Source: Gilvibacter sp. SZ-19
GTDB lineage: Bacteria > Bacteroidota > Bacteroidia > Flavobacteriales > Flavobacteriaceae
NCBI RefSeq assembly: GCF_002163875.1
Contig: NZ_CP019333.1
Span: 371,260 to 435,259, forward strand
DNA length: 64,000 nt
Direction of reading: 5' to 3'
Shown here: in pieces, positions 1-10,841 of the stretch
Position numbering within the stretch: position 1 is the first letter of the stretch
Layout: each line of letters starts with the position of its first letter
Notes under the pieces: generated by a model
Databases searched by the model: none
The model's input: only the letters and a program-made list of their open reading frames with translations
What the model was told of the DNA's origin: nothing
Program-made: the position numbers and the translations under genes

Positions 1-386
1 GCCTCTTGTGCCTTCAAAGCAAATTTTACACTGCTCACCACATGCACAACGGTAATACCCTCATCCTTTAATTTCTGTGTATAGGTCTTTGGGTTTCCTG
101 CGGAGGTGAATACTATCGGCACTCTTTCTTGAATGATAATAGCTATAATCTCTTCGATATCCGGATACAACATTGGCACGTTCACGCCAAAGGGTTTGCT
201 CGTTGCTTTTTTACACTTCTGGATGTGTTCGCGCAGTACATCGGGATACATGCTTCCGGCACCGATAAGTCCTAAACCACCGGCATTACTGACCGCACTG
301 GCCAAACGCCAGCCGCTATTCCAGATCATACCGCCTTGAACTATTGGATATTGAATTCCGAACAATGAAGTGATCGCCTTACTCAT
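1..386 (-). CDS. Nitronate monooxygenase / 2-nitropropane dioxygenase family protein (partial, C-terminus outside window)
   Basis: This reading frame is open to the left edge, so only the first 128 or so residues are visible. It begins MSKAITSLFGIQYPIVQGGM and continues with a Gly-rich stretch (SNAGGLGLIGAGSM) and PFGVNVPM, then a strand and helix ending near VFTSAGNP. This is the N-terminal half of the FMN-binding TIM barrel of the nitronate monooxygenase family, where the QGGM loop and the NAGG loop contact the flavin. Members oxidise alkyl nitronates such as propionate-3-nitronate, and the physiological substrate here is unknown. The ATG at 384-386 fits the family start. The catalytic His lies outside the window. 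It follows mnmA on the same strand after 61 bases, so co-transcription is possible. The family call is firm; the enzymatic role is inferred. Confidence 0.88.
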   Translation of the reverse strand, partial: MSKAITSLFGIQYPIVQGGMIWNSGWRLASAVSNAGGLGLIGAGSMYPDVLREHIQKCKKATSKPFGVNVPMLYPDIEEIIAIIIQERVPIVFTSAGNPKTYTQKLKDEGITVVHVVSSVKFALKAQE

Positions 387-447
387 CTGCAGTTTTTTTT
401 GACCTCAGAAAAGTACGAATAATTAGGCCGATTTACGCCGGATTTAG

Positions 448-1623
448 TTAGGAAATAACACCACTACCAAGCAGTTCATCGTCTTGGTACCAAGCCACGA
501 ACTGACCTTCGGTGATAGCAGACTGCGGCTCCTCAAAAATGACATACATACCTGCAGCCGTTTGATGCAAAGTTGCCTTTTGCAAAGGTTGACGGTATCT
601 GATACGCGCCATAACTTCTAGGGTTTGGTCTACTTCTAAACGCAGGTCTTCTCGTACCCAATGCACCTCGGGTTGTTGCACGAACAAACCTTTGCGAAAC
701 AAGCCTGGGTGATCCTTACCCTGCCCGGTATAGATGATGTTCTTTTCTACGTCTGTATCTATAACAAAGAGCGGCTCTTTAGTCCCTCCAACGGCCAAAC
801 CTTTGCGCTGCCCTTTGGTAAAATAATGTGCTCCCTGATGGTTACCTACAACCTTCCCATCTGCTGGAGCATAGGCGTATTTAGAAACTAAGGTCTCCAG
901 AGTATTGTCTTGCAGAGCCGTAGCTGCATAGGCTGGATGATCTGCAGGAACTTCAACAATTTGTCCCTCTTTGGGGGCTAATTGTTGTTGTAAGAAATCC
1001 GGCAAGCGCACCTTTCCGATAAAGCAAAGGCCTTGAGAGTCGCGCTTCTCTGCGGTGATCAAGTCCTGCTCCGCAGCAATTTTACGCACCTCAGCTTTTT
1101 GAAGCTCTCCTACTGGAAATAAGGTCTTGGCCAACTGTTCTTGCGACAGCTGACACAAAAAGTAAGATTGATCCTTGTTTGGATCTGCGCCAGAAAGTAA
1201 AGAATATACCTCCTTGCCGTCAATGAGCTGGGTTCCCTTACGACAATAATGACCTGTAGCGACATAATCCGCTCCTAGATCCATAGCGATCTTAAGGAAC
1301 ACATCGAACTTAATCTCTCTATTACAAAGTACATCTGGGTTAGGAGTTCGTCCCATTTCGTATTCGCGGAACATATAGTCCACAATTCGCTCCTTGTACT
1401 GCTCGCTTAAATCGACCGTTTGAAAAGGAATGCCCAGTTTGTCGGCCACCAGCATGGCGTCGTTAGAATCTTCTAACCAAGGACACTCGTTAGAAATGGT
1501 CACCGAGTCGTCGTGCCAATTCTTCATAAAGATCCCTATGACCTCATAGCCTTGCTCTTTAAGCAAATAGGCGGCCACACTGGAATCTACTCCTCCACTA
1601 AGTCCAACGACTACTCGTTTCAT
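448..1623 (-). CDS. mnmA: tRNA-specific 2-thiouridylase MnmA
   Basis: MnmA puts sulfur on C2 of the wobble uridine of tRNAs for Lys, Glu and Gln, using ATP to adenylate the base and a protein persulfide as donor. The 391-residue protein has the PP-loop GLSGGVDSS at residues 8-16. The two expected cysteines are present: Cys100 in the PNPDVLC motif and Cys200 in SQGLCFIG. The GHYC and DQSYFL motifs of the family are also there. The length is only slightly above the usual 360-380. The ATG at 1623 puts the PP-loop at the normal distance from the N-terminus. A -7-like box lies 20 bases upstream. The next minus-strand gene downstream is the nitronate monooxygenase. The call is very secure. Confidence 0.97.
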   Translation of the reverse strand: MKRVVVGLSGGVDSSVAAYLLKEQGYEVIGIFMKNWHDDSVTISNECPWLEDSNDAMLVADKLGIPFQTVDLSEQYKERIVDYMFREYEMGRTPNPDVLCNREIKFDVFLKIAMDLGADYVATGHYCRKGTQLIDGKEVYSLLSGADPNKDQSYFLCQLSQEQLAKTLFPVGELQKAEVRKIAAEQDLITAEKRDSQGLCFIGKVRLPDFLQQQLAPKEGQIVEVPADHPAYAATALQDNTLETLVSKYAYAPADGKVVGNHQGAHYFTKGQRKGLAVGGTKEPLFVIDTDVEKNIIYTGQGKDHPGLFRKGLFVQQPEVHWVREDLRLEVDQTLEVMARIRYRQPLQKATLHQTAAGMYVIFEEPQSAITEGQFVAWYQDDELLGSGVIS

Positions 1624-1642
1624 TTTAAAAAATTCTGGGGTG

Positions 1643-1650
1643 CAAAAATA
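1643..1650 (-). promoter_or_regulatory. Candidate -7 box for mnmA (TATTTTTG)
   Basis: Read on the minus strand this is TATTTTTG, a full match to the Bacteroidota -7 consensus TAnnTTTG. It sits between the MORN gene stop and the mnmA start. No TTG is found at the usual 17-23 base distance upstream, so the match rests on one element only. Confidence 0.4.
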
Positions 1651-1665
1651 CGAAAAATCAGCAGA

Positions 1666-2358
1666 TTAACGCTGCCCGTTAGGTTTCGGGAAACGTTCTT
1701 CCTTGACCACTTTACCATTGTCAAAGTACTGCCACAAACCGTGTTTTGCATCGTTCTTATACGAACCACTCACGATAAGATTACCCGTGGCATCATAGTA
1801 CTTAACAGGGCCATTGAGTTTGTCATCAGCGTAGGTAAAGAACTTGATCTCAACACCAGCGGGCGAGTAATAACGACTCTCCCCTTCTTTTTTACCTTGC
1901 TTGTAAACAACGGTCTCTGTTTTATTTCCGTTGGGATAAAAGGTGGTCATAGGACCATCCAAAAGGTCGTTAAGGTAATTCTCTTCGGTCATGACCGTTT
2001 TACCATCCTTGTGGTAGTAAAGCCAAGTTCCTGTCTTTTGCTTACCGTCCATTTGACCCGTACTGATCAGTTTTCCGTTTTGGGAATAATAGGTCAATGT
2101 AGCGCGATCTGAACCAGCTTCGAATTCCTTTACAAGGGCCGGTTGCGCGCCACAAGCTTCGCAGTAAAACTTAAATGTACCTACTTCTTTACCGTGATTG
2201 AACTCCCCTTGATAGCGCAGTTGTTTGCTGTTGGGGTAGTATTTTTTCCAAATCCCGTGACGCTGGCCATCGGCATCGAATTGGTTCACTGCATCTTGAG
2301 CAGAAACAACTGCCGAAAGGCTAAAGAATAATAGAAAGTAAACTGCTTTTAATCGCAT
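1666..2358 (-). CDS. Exported MORN-repeat protein (YwqK-like family)
   Basis: I start this gene at the ATG at 2358, not at the upstream in-frame ATG at 2394, because it gives a clean signal peptide (MRLKAVYFLLFFSLSAVVSA then Q). The 230-residue product is a run of about eight MORN-type units, each with a G-x-W/F-x-x-Y-Y pattern: GIWKKYYPNSK, GTFKFYCEACG, GTWLYYHKDGK, GPMTTFYPNGN, GESRYYSPAG, GPVKYYDATGN and GLWQYFDNGK. Databases often name this family 'YwqK antitoxin', but there is no toxin partner here. MORN repeats form elongated beta sheets that bind lipids or proteins. It lies between yidC and mnmA, 45 bases after yidC's upstream boundary region. The export and repeat calls are secure; the function is unknown. 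Confidence 0.8.
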   Translation of the reverse strand: MRLKAVYFLLFFSLSAVVSAQDAVNQFDADGQRHGIWKKYYPNSKQLRYQGEFNHGKEVGTFKFYCEACGAQPALVKEFEAGSDRATLTYYSQNGKLISTGQMDGKQKTGTWLYYHKDGKTVMTEENYLNDLLDGPMTTFYPNGNKTETVVYKQGKKEGESRYYSPAGVEIKFFTYADDKLNGPVKYYDATGNLIVSGSYKNDAKHGLWQYFDNGKVVKEERFPKPNGQR

Positions 2359-2403
2359 GATTTCGCTTTTTAGTGCTAACGCAAAATAGTGCAATATGTT
2401 ATG

Positions 2404-4281
2404 CTATTTTTTCTTTCCGCGCTGCTGTTGCTGCGCCTCAGCCTGCTCCATCATTTCTGCCATCTTACGCTGAAAACGATTTTGCTTCTTAGGCTTTTTC
2501 TTGTTCTCCTGGATCTTTGCGTGGATCTTGTCTTCGTCTATGATATAATTCTTGATCACCAACATGATTCCGATTGTGATCAGGTTAGAGATAAAGTAAT
2601 ACAAAGAAAGACCACTGGCGTAATTGTTAAAGAACACCAACATGAACAGCGGAGAGATATACATGATGAATTTCATGTTTGGCATACCCGGCTGCTGCTG
2701 TTGCATGGTTTGTCCAGTTGTCATGGTCATATAGATAAAGATCGCTATAGACGCAAGAATTGGGAACAAACTGATATGATCTCCGTAAAGCGGAATGTGG
2801 AACGGCAATTCATATACCGTATCGTAGCTTGACAAGTCTTCTGCCCAAAGGAAACTCTTTTGTCTCAAGGCAAAGGCCGAAGGGAAGAATTGAAACAATG
2901 CATAAAACACTGGCAGCTGCAATAAGGCCGGAATACATCCTGCCATTGGGCTTGCTCCTGCTTTGCGGTACAAGGCCATGGTCTCTTGTTGACGCTTCAT
3001 GGCATTGTCTTTATGCTTTTCATTGATCTCGGTGATCTCTGGCCTTAAAACTTTCATTTTAGCCTGAGACAAATACGATTTGTAGGTCACAGGACTCAGC
3101 GCTAAACGCACTAAGATGGTCATCACAATGATCGAAATACCATACGGCAAGAAAGACGAAAGGAATCCAAAGAGCGGAATGAACAAATAGCGGTTAATCC
3201 ATCCGAAGATACCCCAGCCCAAAGGCACCACCTCGTCCAAATTGCGGTTGTAGTCGTTTAAGGTCTTATAATCAGTTGGTCCGTAGTACCAATCCATATC
3301 GTAAGCCAATTCTCCTCCAGAGTACTCCAGTGGCAATTCTGCTTTGAACTTTTTGGTGTAGAGCGTATCTATATCTTCGTCTTCCACCAGATTCTCACTG
3401 ACAAAGCTCGCTGTTTTCCAGGGCTTGTCTGTTAGCAAGATGGAACTAAAGAAGTGTTGTTTAAAGGCCACATAAGTAACATCTACAGATTCGTCTGTAG
3501 TGCGTTGTTGTTGGCCTAGGTAATCGTCTTTTCCTCCTTCGTATTCCCAGATAAGCTCGGTGTAGCGGTTTTCGTAGGCGACACTTTTAGCGCGACGGTA
3601 TCCTGCCAATTCCCAATGCAAGACGGCATCATTAGAGGTATCCAAAACATCAGAAAGACCTTGCGTACGCACCGAGAAATCCATCATATAATCGCCTGGC
3701 TTCAAGGTGTATCGATACTCCAAATATTGGGTTGGAGAGATCTTCAGCTTCATAGAAAGGGTATTCCCATCCGCAGAAAGAGAAGGCTCAAAAAAGAGTT
3801 CCTTAGAATGCAGGGTTCTGTTCTGATGGTTAAAAACCAGATCTAAAGAAGCATTTCCGTCTTTGATCAAATAAACAGGAGCGTCCTTGTAGGTCACAAA
3901 CTCCTTTAGACGCGCCTCGGTAATATAACCTCCGCGGTTACTGATCTTAAGTTCCAAGACATCGTTCTCAAATAAGGTTTCATTGTCGGTAGCAGATGAC
4001 AAACCTGCCGAATAAGCAAAAGCTCCCAAGGCGTTTTGTGCAACGGCAGTAGCCAATGAATCTGTCGGGTTTGCCACTATTGCATCCGAAGTCTCAGAAA
4101 GGTCTAAAGTAGCTTGACCTGCCTGCTCTTCCGGCTCATTCTCTTTGTCAATTTGTTCTTGCTTGGCGCGCTCTTCTAACTCCTCCGGAGTGGGTGAATT
4201 CTGATAGAGCATGTACAGAATGATAACCCCTATCAGTATAAAACCGATCAATGAATTTAAATCGAACTTCTTTTCTTCCAT
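2404..4281 (-). CDS. yidC: Membrane protein insertase YidC
   Basis: YidC inserts and folds inner-membrane proteins, alone or with SecYEG. The 625-residue protein has an N-terminal transmembrane segment (about 11-25), a long periplasmic P1 beta domain (about 95-360), and then the Oxa1 core. The core opens at GISIIVMTILVRLALSPVTY, which carries the conserved Arg of the hydrophilic groove, followed by the cytoplasmic helical hairpin, ASPMAGCIPALLQLPVFYALF and three further membrane helices. The tail is basic and Gln/Lys-rich, which could contact the ribosome. It lies 80 bases downstream of pyrG on the same strand, a common flavobacterial arrangement. Length and domain order are normal for Bacteroidota YidC. 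Confidence 0.97.
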   Translation of the reverse strand: MEEKKFDLNSLIGFILIGVIILYMLYQNSPTPEELEERAKQEQIDKENEPEEQAGQATLDLSETSDAIVANPTDSLATAVAQNALGAFAYSAGLSSATDNETLFENDVLELKISNRGGYITEARLKEFVTYKDAPVYLIKDGNASLDLVFNHQNRTLHSKELFFEPSLSADGNTLSMKLKISPTQYLEYRYTLKPGDYMMDFSVRTQGLSDVLDTSNDAVLHWELAGYRRAKSVAYENRYTELIWEYEGGKDDYLGQQQRTTDESVDVTYVAFKQHFFSSILLTDKPWKTASFVSENLVEDEDIDTLYTKKFKAELPLEYSGGELAYDMDWYYGPTDYKTLNDYNRNLDEVVPLGWGIFGWINRYLFIPLFGFLSSFLPYGISIIVMTILVRLALSPVTYKSYLSQAKMKVLRPEITEINEKHKDNAMKRQQETMALYRKAGASPMAGCIPALLQLPVFYALFQFFPSAFALRQKSFLWAEDLSSYDTVYELPFHIPLYGDHISLFPILASIAIFIYMTMTTGQTMQQQQPGMPNMKFIMYISPLFMLVFFNNYASGLSLYYFISNLITIGIMLVIKNYIIDEDKIHAKIQENKKKPKKQNRFQRKMAEMMEQAEAQQQQRGKKK

Positions 4282-4361
4282 ATGGTGACTCCCTCAAGTG
4301 GGATGTTTAATTAGTTTTTTGGTCAGCTCGCTTACAACAATAACTTAGCCGTAAAGGGCAA

Positions 4362-6104
<1,743 letters not shown>

Positions 6105-6112
6105 TTAGTAAC

Positions 6113-6337
6113 TCAACGAATAAACTTCCGCACCAAAGGCTCCAGGCCGTTAACTTTAAGTTCGTGAACTTCTTGCAAATAACGGCCTAATTTTCCTTCG
6201 GGAAATCCTTTCTGTCTGAACCAGACCAAATAGGCCTCGGGCAGATCTATGAGATAACGGTCTTTGTATTTCCCAAAGGGCATTTTGTAGTTTGCCAGTT
6301 CAATTAGATGTTCTCGCTGCGGATTTACTGACTCCAA
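6113..6337 (-). CDS. DUF3820 family protein
   Basis: This 74-residue protein carries the DUF3820 signature: MPFGKYKDRYLIDLP, followed by YLVWFRQKGFPEGKLGRYL and a short C-terminal helix. Some family members have been called quorum-sensing-regulated virulence factors, but no mechanism is established. The same FGKYKG/DRYL-type motif occurs at the C-terminus of some exonucleases, including the one at 25595 in this window (FTFGKYKGTLVEEV), so a nucleic-acid-related role is a reasonable guess only. The start overlaps the end of the upstream DUF922 gene by 13 bases, which points to translational coupling. The family call is good; the function is unknown. Confidence 0.8.
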   Translation of the reverse strand: MESVNPQREHLIELANYKMPFGKYKDRYLIDLPEAYLVWFRQKGFPEGKLGRYLQEVHELKVNGLEPLVRKFIR

Positions 6338-6870
6338 GCTTCGGTTTGTTTTAGCATTTCTTGAACACGAGCAACCCAGGCTGCCTCCCTATCTTGTATA
6401 ACCGAATGATCAGATTCCAGATCGTATTGCGATTGCATGGCTCGGCGCTCTCGCTCTACTTGATCGTAGAGCGCATCCAGCTCCTCTTTTACATTAGTTG
6501 TAAAGTTGAATTCAGCGATACGCATGCGCAATAAGCGCGCATGTAGCTCGGTAATGTCAAAATGGGTCTGTTCGTGCTGTAGGACCCTTGGACTGACTCT
6601 AGAAGGATCATACCAAGAATTCTGCGGATAGAAATAAGCGATTACTTCGTAGGTAAAGTCCGAGGTGGGTTGGCCATTTATGGTTTTAAATCCGTAGGAA
6701 AAAGAAAGTCCGGAACTGGTACTGGCCACATAAACATTCCCACTTCTAGGGGTACCTTTAAAATCGGCCCAGGTCAGTTTATAAGAATTATTCCAGGCAA
6801 TGCGTTCTTCGGCCGTATCCGCAGCCGTTAAAAAAACAATACAACACAAATAAAGAAGCAATCTACGCAT
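6325..6870 (-). CDS. Secreted DUF922-like protein with a zincin-type HEQTH motif
   Basis: The 181-residue product begins with a short hydrophobic signal sequence (MRRLLLYLCCIVFLTAA). It then has the WNNSYKLTWADFKG segment and the LQHEQTHFDITELHARLLR helix typical of DUF922-type proteins. HEQTH fits the HExxH zinc site of minimal metallopeptidases, but no third zinc ligand can be assigned with confidence, and activity has not been shown for the family. The C-terminal half is a long charged helical region (about 110-175). It is co-transcribed with the downstream DUF3820 gene, overlapping it by 13 bases. The OsmC gene ends 39 bases upstream on the same strand. Confidence 0.7.
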   Translation of the reverse strand: MRRLLLYLCCIVFLTAADTAEERIAWNNSYKLTWADFKGTPRSGNVYVASTSSGLSFSYGFKTINGQPTSDFTYEVIAYFYPQNSWYDPSRVSPRVLQHEQTHFDITELHARLLRMRIAEFNFTTNVKEELDALYDQVERERRAMQSQYDLESDHSVIQDREAAWVARVQEMLKQTEAWSQ

Positions 6871-6909
6871 AGTTCAATAACGCAAAGCCAGGCGCATTAT
6901 TGAGTGCGC

Positions 6910-7317
6910 TTATAGATCCCAGTGAAAATTAACGACCTTGTGAATATCCGGATGTAAGCTGTAGTGCACTGGGCAAGTCTCGCCAGTACGTTGTAATATT
7001 GTGCGAGTTTTAGAGTCCAAAGCAGCTGGCAAATGTAAACTAACATGGATCTCAGAGATTCTTCGCGGATCGCTTGCCATCACTTTGGTCACCTCCGCAT
7101 AACTCCCATCCATATTAAACTCCAATTGATTAGCCTTGATCCCCATAACGGTAAGCATACAATTGGCGAGCCCTGTAGCTACAGTATCTGTAGGAGAAAA
7201 AGCTTCTCCTTTACCGTGATTGTCAGTTGGAGCGTCCGTGTAGTATTCCCCGCCAGATTTTATGTGTTGATTTCGGGTTCGCAGACCTCCCAAATAGGTC
7301 ACTTTGGCTGTACTCAT
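6910..7317 (-). CDS. OsmC family peroxiredoxin-like protein
   Basis: OsmC/Ohr proteins reduce organic hydroperoxides with a pair of cysteines. The 135-residue sequence shows both: one in the GLANCMLTVMGIKAN helix near residue 53 and one in TGETCPVHYSLHP near residue 115. The N-terminal strand region (GGLRTRNQHIKSGGEYYTDAP) is of the OsmC-like type rather than Ohr. Length and Cys spacing are normal. Its start overlaps the stop of the upstream LysM/periplasmic-binding gene by 4 bases (ATGA), so the pair is translationally coupled and follows guaA. The substrate cannot be inferred from the sequence. Confidence 0.9.
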   Translation of the reverse strand: MSTAKVTYLGGLRTRNQHIKSGGEYYTDAPTDNHGKGEAFSPTDTVATGLANCMLTVMGIKANQLEFNMDGSYAEVTKVMASDPRRISEIHVSLHLPAALDSKTRTILQRTGETCPVHYSLHPDIHKVVNFHWDL

Positions 7318-9242
7318 TCTACTACGATCAGTTTAAGGTCCTCTCCGTACATCATGATGTATCCTGCATTATTGGCGTAGCCACTTCCGCTGAGGACGTA
7401 AAAGAATTTATTACCAACGTATTGGGTTTCCCCATCCAGATCTACGGCCTCATAAAGACTTTCGGCTATCCCCAGACGCAAAAGACAATCGTAGGTAACA
7501 TCAAAGCCACGGATCGCAAAGCGATTAGGGTAAACTCCGTACTTGTTCTTATAGCTGGTTACAAAAGCATCCGGATTGTCGTAGTCAAAGCTGCGATACA
7601 CAGACGGATATGTGAATTTTAAACGGGCCAAGTTGGTGTTTTGAATATCTTCAAACTCATAGGCATCGGACTTGTCCAAAGTAAATAGGCGTACGCCTTT
7701 GTCTGGCGGCAAGCCATTGAGCAAACCGATCACATTAGAAACCAACACAGGGTTGTCCGAAGCTAAGATCACCCAATTCTCTGCTAGAGGATCTAACTTT
7801 TGTTGAATATCGACCACATAGAGGAACTGCTCGTCGCGCGGATCCAAGACCTTTGCATTCGGGAAATTATTGCGCAACAAATTCTTCTCGCGGGACTTTT
7901 TAGCATCTGCAATAATGATCAAATTCTTCCCAACTGCATTGGCTTTTAGATAGTCCAACATTTGTGCTTCCAGGAACTCGTTAGACGGAACCGTATTGAA
8001 AAAGTTGCGCCCACCATTAGCCTGCTGATTACTCAGTGGAGACAAGACCGGAACATCTTCTCTGCGCAAGGCATTACTAGCACTAGTGGCGTTCTTTTGG
8101 AACAGCGGTCCAATCACAGCATCTACCTCATCAAAGCTGCCTTGGGCTATCAGTTGAGCCACGCGAGATGCCTTGCCCTGGGTATCCATAACCTCCAAGT
8201 TGACAGATAGACCTTTGTCCTTGGCAAAATCCGCAGCCATCATAACTCCACTGTAAAAGTCTAAGGCAATATTGAGCGTTCTGCTGTTGACCAAGAGTTC
8301 TTCATTGGCCTTGACAGAGTCCCTAGAAACCTTAGAGAGATCAAAGGGCAACATCACGACCAAATTCTTGGTTTCGTAATTGTTTAGTTGGTATTCCAGA
8401 TCAACCGTATTGGCACTAGCCTCGGTTCCGGCGGCTCCCATTTTTGGCAGCTTTAAAATCATTCCGGCCTTTAGGCCATCTTTTGCATAAGGATTCAGGG
8501 CCACGATCTCCTCTTCTGTCAAACCAAACTTTACCTTAAGACGGTAGAATCCTTCTTTGGGTTGCACTTCGTAAAAATCGTAAATGGAATCGTCTACGGT
8601 AGCATCTGCAACTACTTCCTGATCTGGCACTTTAAGTACTACCCCCATCTGAAGCGTATCGCCCATATCAGGGTTCATTGCTTCCAACTCGGAGATACTA
8701 ATTCCGTATTTACGGGCAATCCCGTATTTGGTTTCTTTGGGCAATACGGTATGGGTCTTGGTAGTGTCCTTGACCACAGTTGTATCTGGCTCTGTTCCCG
8801 TATTTCCGGTATTGTTATCTGTAGTGACCACCACAGTTCGGGTAAGGACAGGGATCATGATCTTATCGCCCTTGCGAAGCTGTTCGGAGTAGAGTTGCTT
8901 GTTGTACTTTTTAATGTCGTCTACAGTGACCCCGTATTTCTGCGCAATGCTAAAAAGGGTCTCTTTGCGCTTTACGCGATGTCTTTTAAAATCGACAACT
9001 TGCTCGCTGTAGTTCTGCTGATCGTCCTGTGCAGGAATGATCAGGATATTATTCTCTTGAATGCCTTTACGAGCATCGGGGTTCAAGCGATAAATAGCCT
9101 CCTCGGTAACGCCGTATTGCTTGGCGATACTAAAAACGGTTTCCCCTTGTTTTACATTGTGGCTTTTGTAACTGGTCTGTGCTGCAGCGGCAGTAGTGAG
9201 GGCTACAAAGAACAGCAAAAACCCAATTTTAATTCCTTTCAT
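7314..9242 (-). CDS. LysM-repeat protein fused to a periplasmic binding protein type 1 domain
   Basis: I place the start at the ATG at 9242, which overlaps the guaA stop (TAATG), because it gives a normal signal peptide ending at TTAAAAAQ. Four LysM modules follow, at about residues 27-75, 90-135, 165-210 and 230-275, each with the HxVKxxETxFSIAxxYG core and ending in IP or VP. The rest (about 290-642) is a leucine/isoleucine/valine-binding-like PBP1 domain with the SRTLNIALDFYSGVMMAADFAKDKG and VIGPLFQ strands. LysM binds peptidoglycan, so this is probably a cell-wall-attached periplasmic factor. It could be analogous to the LpoA family of PBP activators, which also uses a PBP1 fold. That role is inference. 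No ABC transporter genes are adjacent. Confidence 0.85.
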   Translation of the reverse strand: MKGIKIGFLLFFVALTTAAAAQTSYKSHNVKQGETVFSIAKQYGVTEEAIYRLNPDARKGIQENNILIIPAQDDQQNYSEQVVDFKRHRVKRKETLFSIAQKYGVTVDDIKKYNKQLYSEQLRKGDKIMIPVLTRTVVVTTDNNTGNTGTEPDTTVVKDTTKTHTVLPKETKYGIARKYGISISELEAMNPDMGDTLQMGVVLKVPDQEVVADATVDDSIYDFYEVQPKEGFYRLKVKFGLTEEEIVALNPYAKDGLKAGMILKLPKMGAAGTEASANTVDLEYQLNNYETKNLVVMLPFDLSKVSRDSVKANEELLVNSRTLNIALDFYSGVMMAADFAKDKGLSVNLEVMDTQGKASRVAQLIAQGSFDEVDAVIGPLFQKNATSASNALRREDVPVLSPLSNQQANGGRNFFNTVPSNEFLEAQMLDYLKANAVGKNLIIIADAKKSREKNLLRNNFPNAKVLDPRDEQFLYVVDIQQKLDPLAENWVILASDNPVLVSNVIGLLNGLPPDKGVRLFTLDKSDAYEFEDIQNTNLARLKFTYPSVYRSFDYDNPDAFVTSYKNKYGVYPNRFAIRGFDVTYDCLLRLGIAESLYEAVDLDGETQYVGNKFFYVLSGSGYANNAGYIMMYGEDLKLIVVE

Positions 9243-10771
9243 TATTCCCATTCAATAGTTGCTGGCGGTTTAGAACTGATATCGTACACTACTCTATTAA
9301 CGCCTTTCACTCGATTTATTATGCTGTTGGAAGTTTCCTGCAGGAAGTCATGTGGTAAATCCACCCAATCGGCAGTCATTCCGTCTGTAGATTCTACAGC
9401 GCGAAGTGCAACTACCTGTTCATAGGTGCGTTCGTCCCCCATCACACCAACAGATTGTATGGGTAGCAGCATTGCTCCTGCCTGCCATACTTTGTCGTAA
9501 AGACCCCATTTTTTTAAACCGTCGATAAAAATGTGATCCACTTCTTGTAAGATACGTACTTTTTCTGAGGTGATATCGCCCAGAATACGAATCCCCAATC
9601 CGGGACCCGGAAACGGATGACGCCCTAAAATCTCTGGGCTGATCTCCAATTGAGACCCAACGCGTCTTACCTCATCTTTAAACAACATACGCAGGGGTTC
9701 TACGACTTTTAATTTCATAAAATCCGGCAAACCGCCCACATTGTGATGCGATTTGATGGTAACCGAAGGCCCATTCACAGAAACGCTTTCAATTACGTCT
9801 GGATAAATGGTTCCTTGGCCAAGCCAGTCCACACCGGCTACCTGATGCGCTTCATCGTCAAAAACTTCAATGAAAACACGACCAATAGCCTTGCGTTTGG
9901 CTTCCGGATCTGTTACGCCTTTCAAGGCATCCAAAAAGCGTGCCGAGGCGTCTACTCCTTTTACATTCAAGCCCATGCCTTGGTATTGTTCTAGAACGTT
10001 CTCGAACTCGTTCTTTCGCAACAATCCGTTATTCACGAAGATGCAATAGAGATTCTTTCCTATTGCTTTGTGTAATAAAACCGCAGCAACACTAGAGTCT
10101 ACTCCCCCGGAAAGACCAAGCACAACTTTATCGTCCCCTAGTTTTTCTTTAAGTTCGGCTACGGTAGTTTCTACAAAGTGCGCCGGAGTCCAATCTGGAG
10201 TGATACCTGCAATATGGATCAAAAAGTTCTCTAAAAGTTGTTTTCCGTCTGTACTGTGATAAACTTCTGGGTGGAATTGGATGGCATAAGTAGCCTCTCC
10301 TTGTATTTTATAAGCTGCATTGGCAACGTCATGCGTAGATGCGAGGCGCAGCGCTCCTTCTGGCAATTCTGCTATGGTATCACTGTGACTCATCCACACT
10401 TGCGAACCTGCTTCTATATGCTCAAACAAAGTTTCATTGGGTGTGATCTCGGCCAAACGAGCTCTTCCGTACTCTCTGGTGTTGGAAGGAGCTACGTTTC
10501 CTCCGTGAAAATGCGCTAGGTACTGGGCGCCGTAGCAAACCCCCAAGAGTGGTTTGTGGCCTTTTATCTTAGACAGATCCGGATGCGGAGCATCTTCTGC
10601 ACGAACAGAGAATGGACTCCCTGAAAGGATAACCGCTTTAAAGTTGTCTAGATTTTCTGGAACCTTGTGATAGGGGTGAATTTCACAGTAAATATTGAGT
10701 TCGCGAACGCGTCTAGCGATGAGTTGGGTGTACTGCGAACCAAAATCGAGAATGAGTACGTTGTTTTGCAT
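9242..10771 (-). CDS. guaA: GMP synthase (glutamine-hydrolysing)
   Basis: GuaA converts XMP to GMP using glutamine and ATP. The N-terminal class I amidotransferase has the catalytic Cys in [15 protein letters not shown] (about residue 79) and the His-Glu pair in [10 protein letters not shown]. The synthetase domain has the PP-loop [10 protein letters not shown] (about 220) and the dimerisation domain ends PPATIEWE, the usual GMP synthase terminus. The ATG at 10771 is chosen because the only in-frame codon two residues upstream is TTG. Full length is 509 residues, as expected. Its stop overlaps the start of the LysM/PBP1 gene. A perfect -7 box ends only three bases before the ATG, which would leave little or no 5' leader. 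Confidence 0.97.
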   Translation of the reverse strand: MQNNVLILDFGSQYTQLIARRVRELNIYCEIHPYHKVPENLDNFKAVILSGSPFSVRAEDAPHPDLSKIKGHKPLLGVCYGAQYLAHFHGGNVAPSNTREYGRARLAEITPNETLFEHIEAGSQVWMSHSDTIAELPEGALRLASTHDVANAAYKIQGEATYAIQFHPEVYHSTDGKQLLENFLIHIAGITPDWTPAHFVETTVAELKEKLGDDKVVLGLSGGVDSSVAAVLLHKAIGKNLYCIFVNNGLLRKNEFENVLEQYQGMGLNVKGVDASARFLDALKGVTDPEAKRKAIGRVFIEVFDDEAHQVAGVDWLGQGTIYPDVIESVSVNGPSVTIKSHHNVGGLPDFMKLKVVEPLRMLFKDEVRRVGSQLEISPEILGRHPFPGPGLGIRILGDITSEKVRILQEVDHIFIDGLKKWGLYDKVWQAGAMLLPIQSVGVMGDERTYEQVVALRAVESTDGMTADWVDLPHDFLQETSNSIINRVKGVNRVVYDISSKPPATIEWE

Positions 10772-10774
10772 GTG

Positions 10775-10782
10775 CAAAAGTA
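10775..10782 (-). promoter_or_regulatory. Candidate -7 box for guaA (TACTTTTG)
   Basis: Minus-strand TACTTTTG matches TAnnTTTG fully and ends three bases before the guaA ATG. No TTG lies 17-23 bases upstream. If used, the mRNA would be leaderless or nearly so. Confidence 0.35.
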
Positions 10783-10841
10783 GTTGAAATTTGACGACTC
10801 GCTAAAAAAGTCGGTCAAAAAAATTAACCACTAATCAACAC

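Noticed and set aside
1666..2358. Antitoxin call for the MORN-repeat protein
   Set aside because: The name is a database habit for YwqK-like proteins. This one is exported and has no toxin partner between yidC and mnmA.
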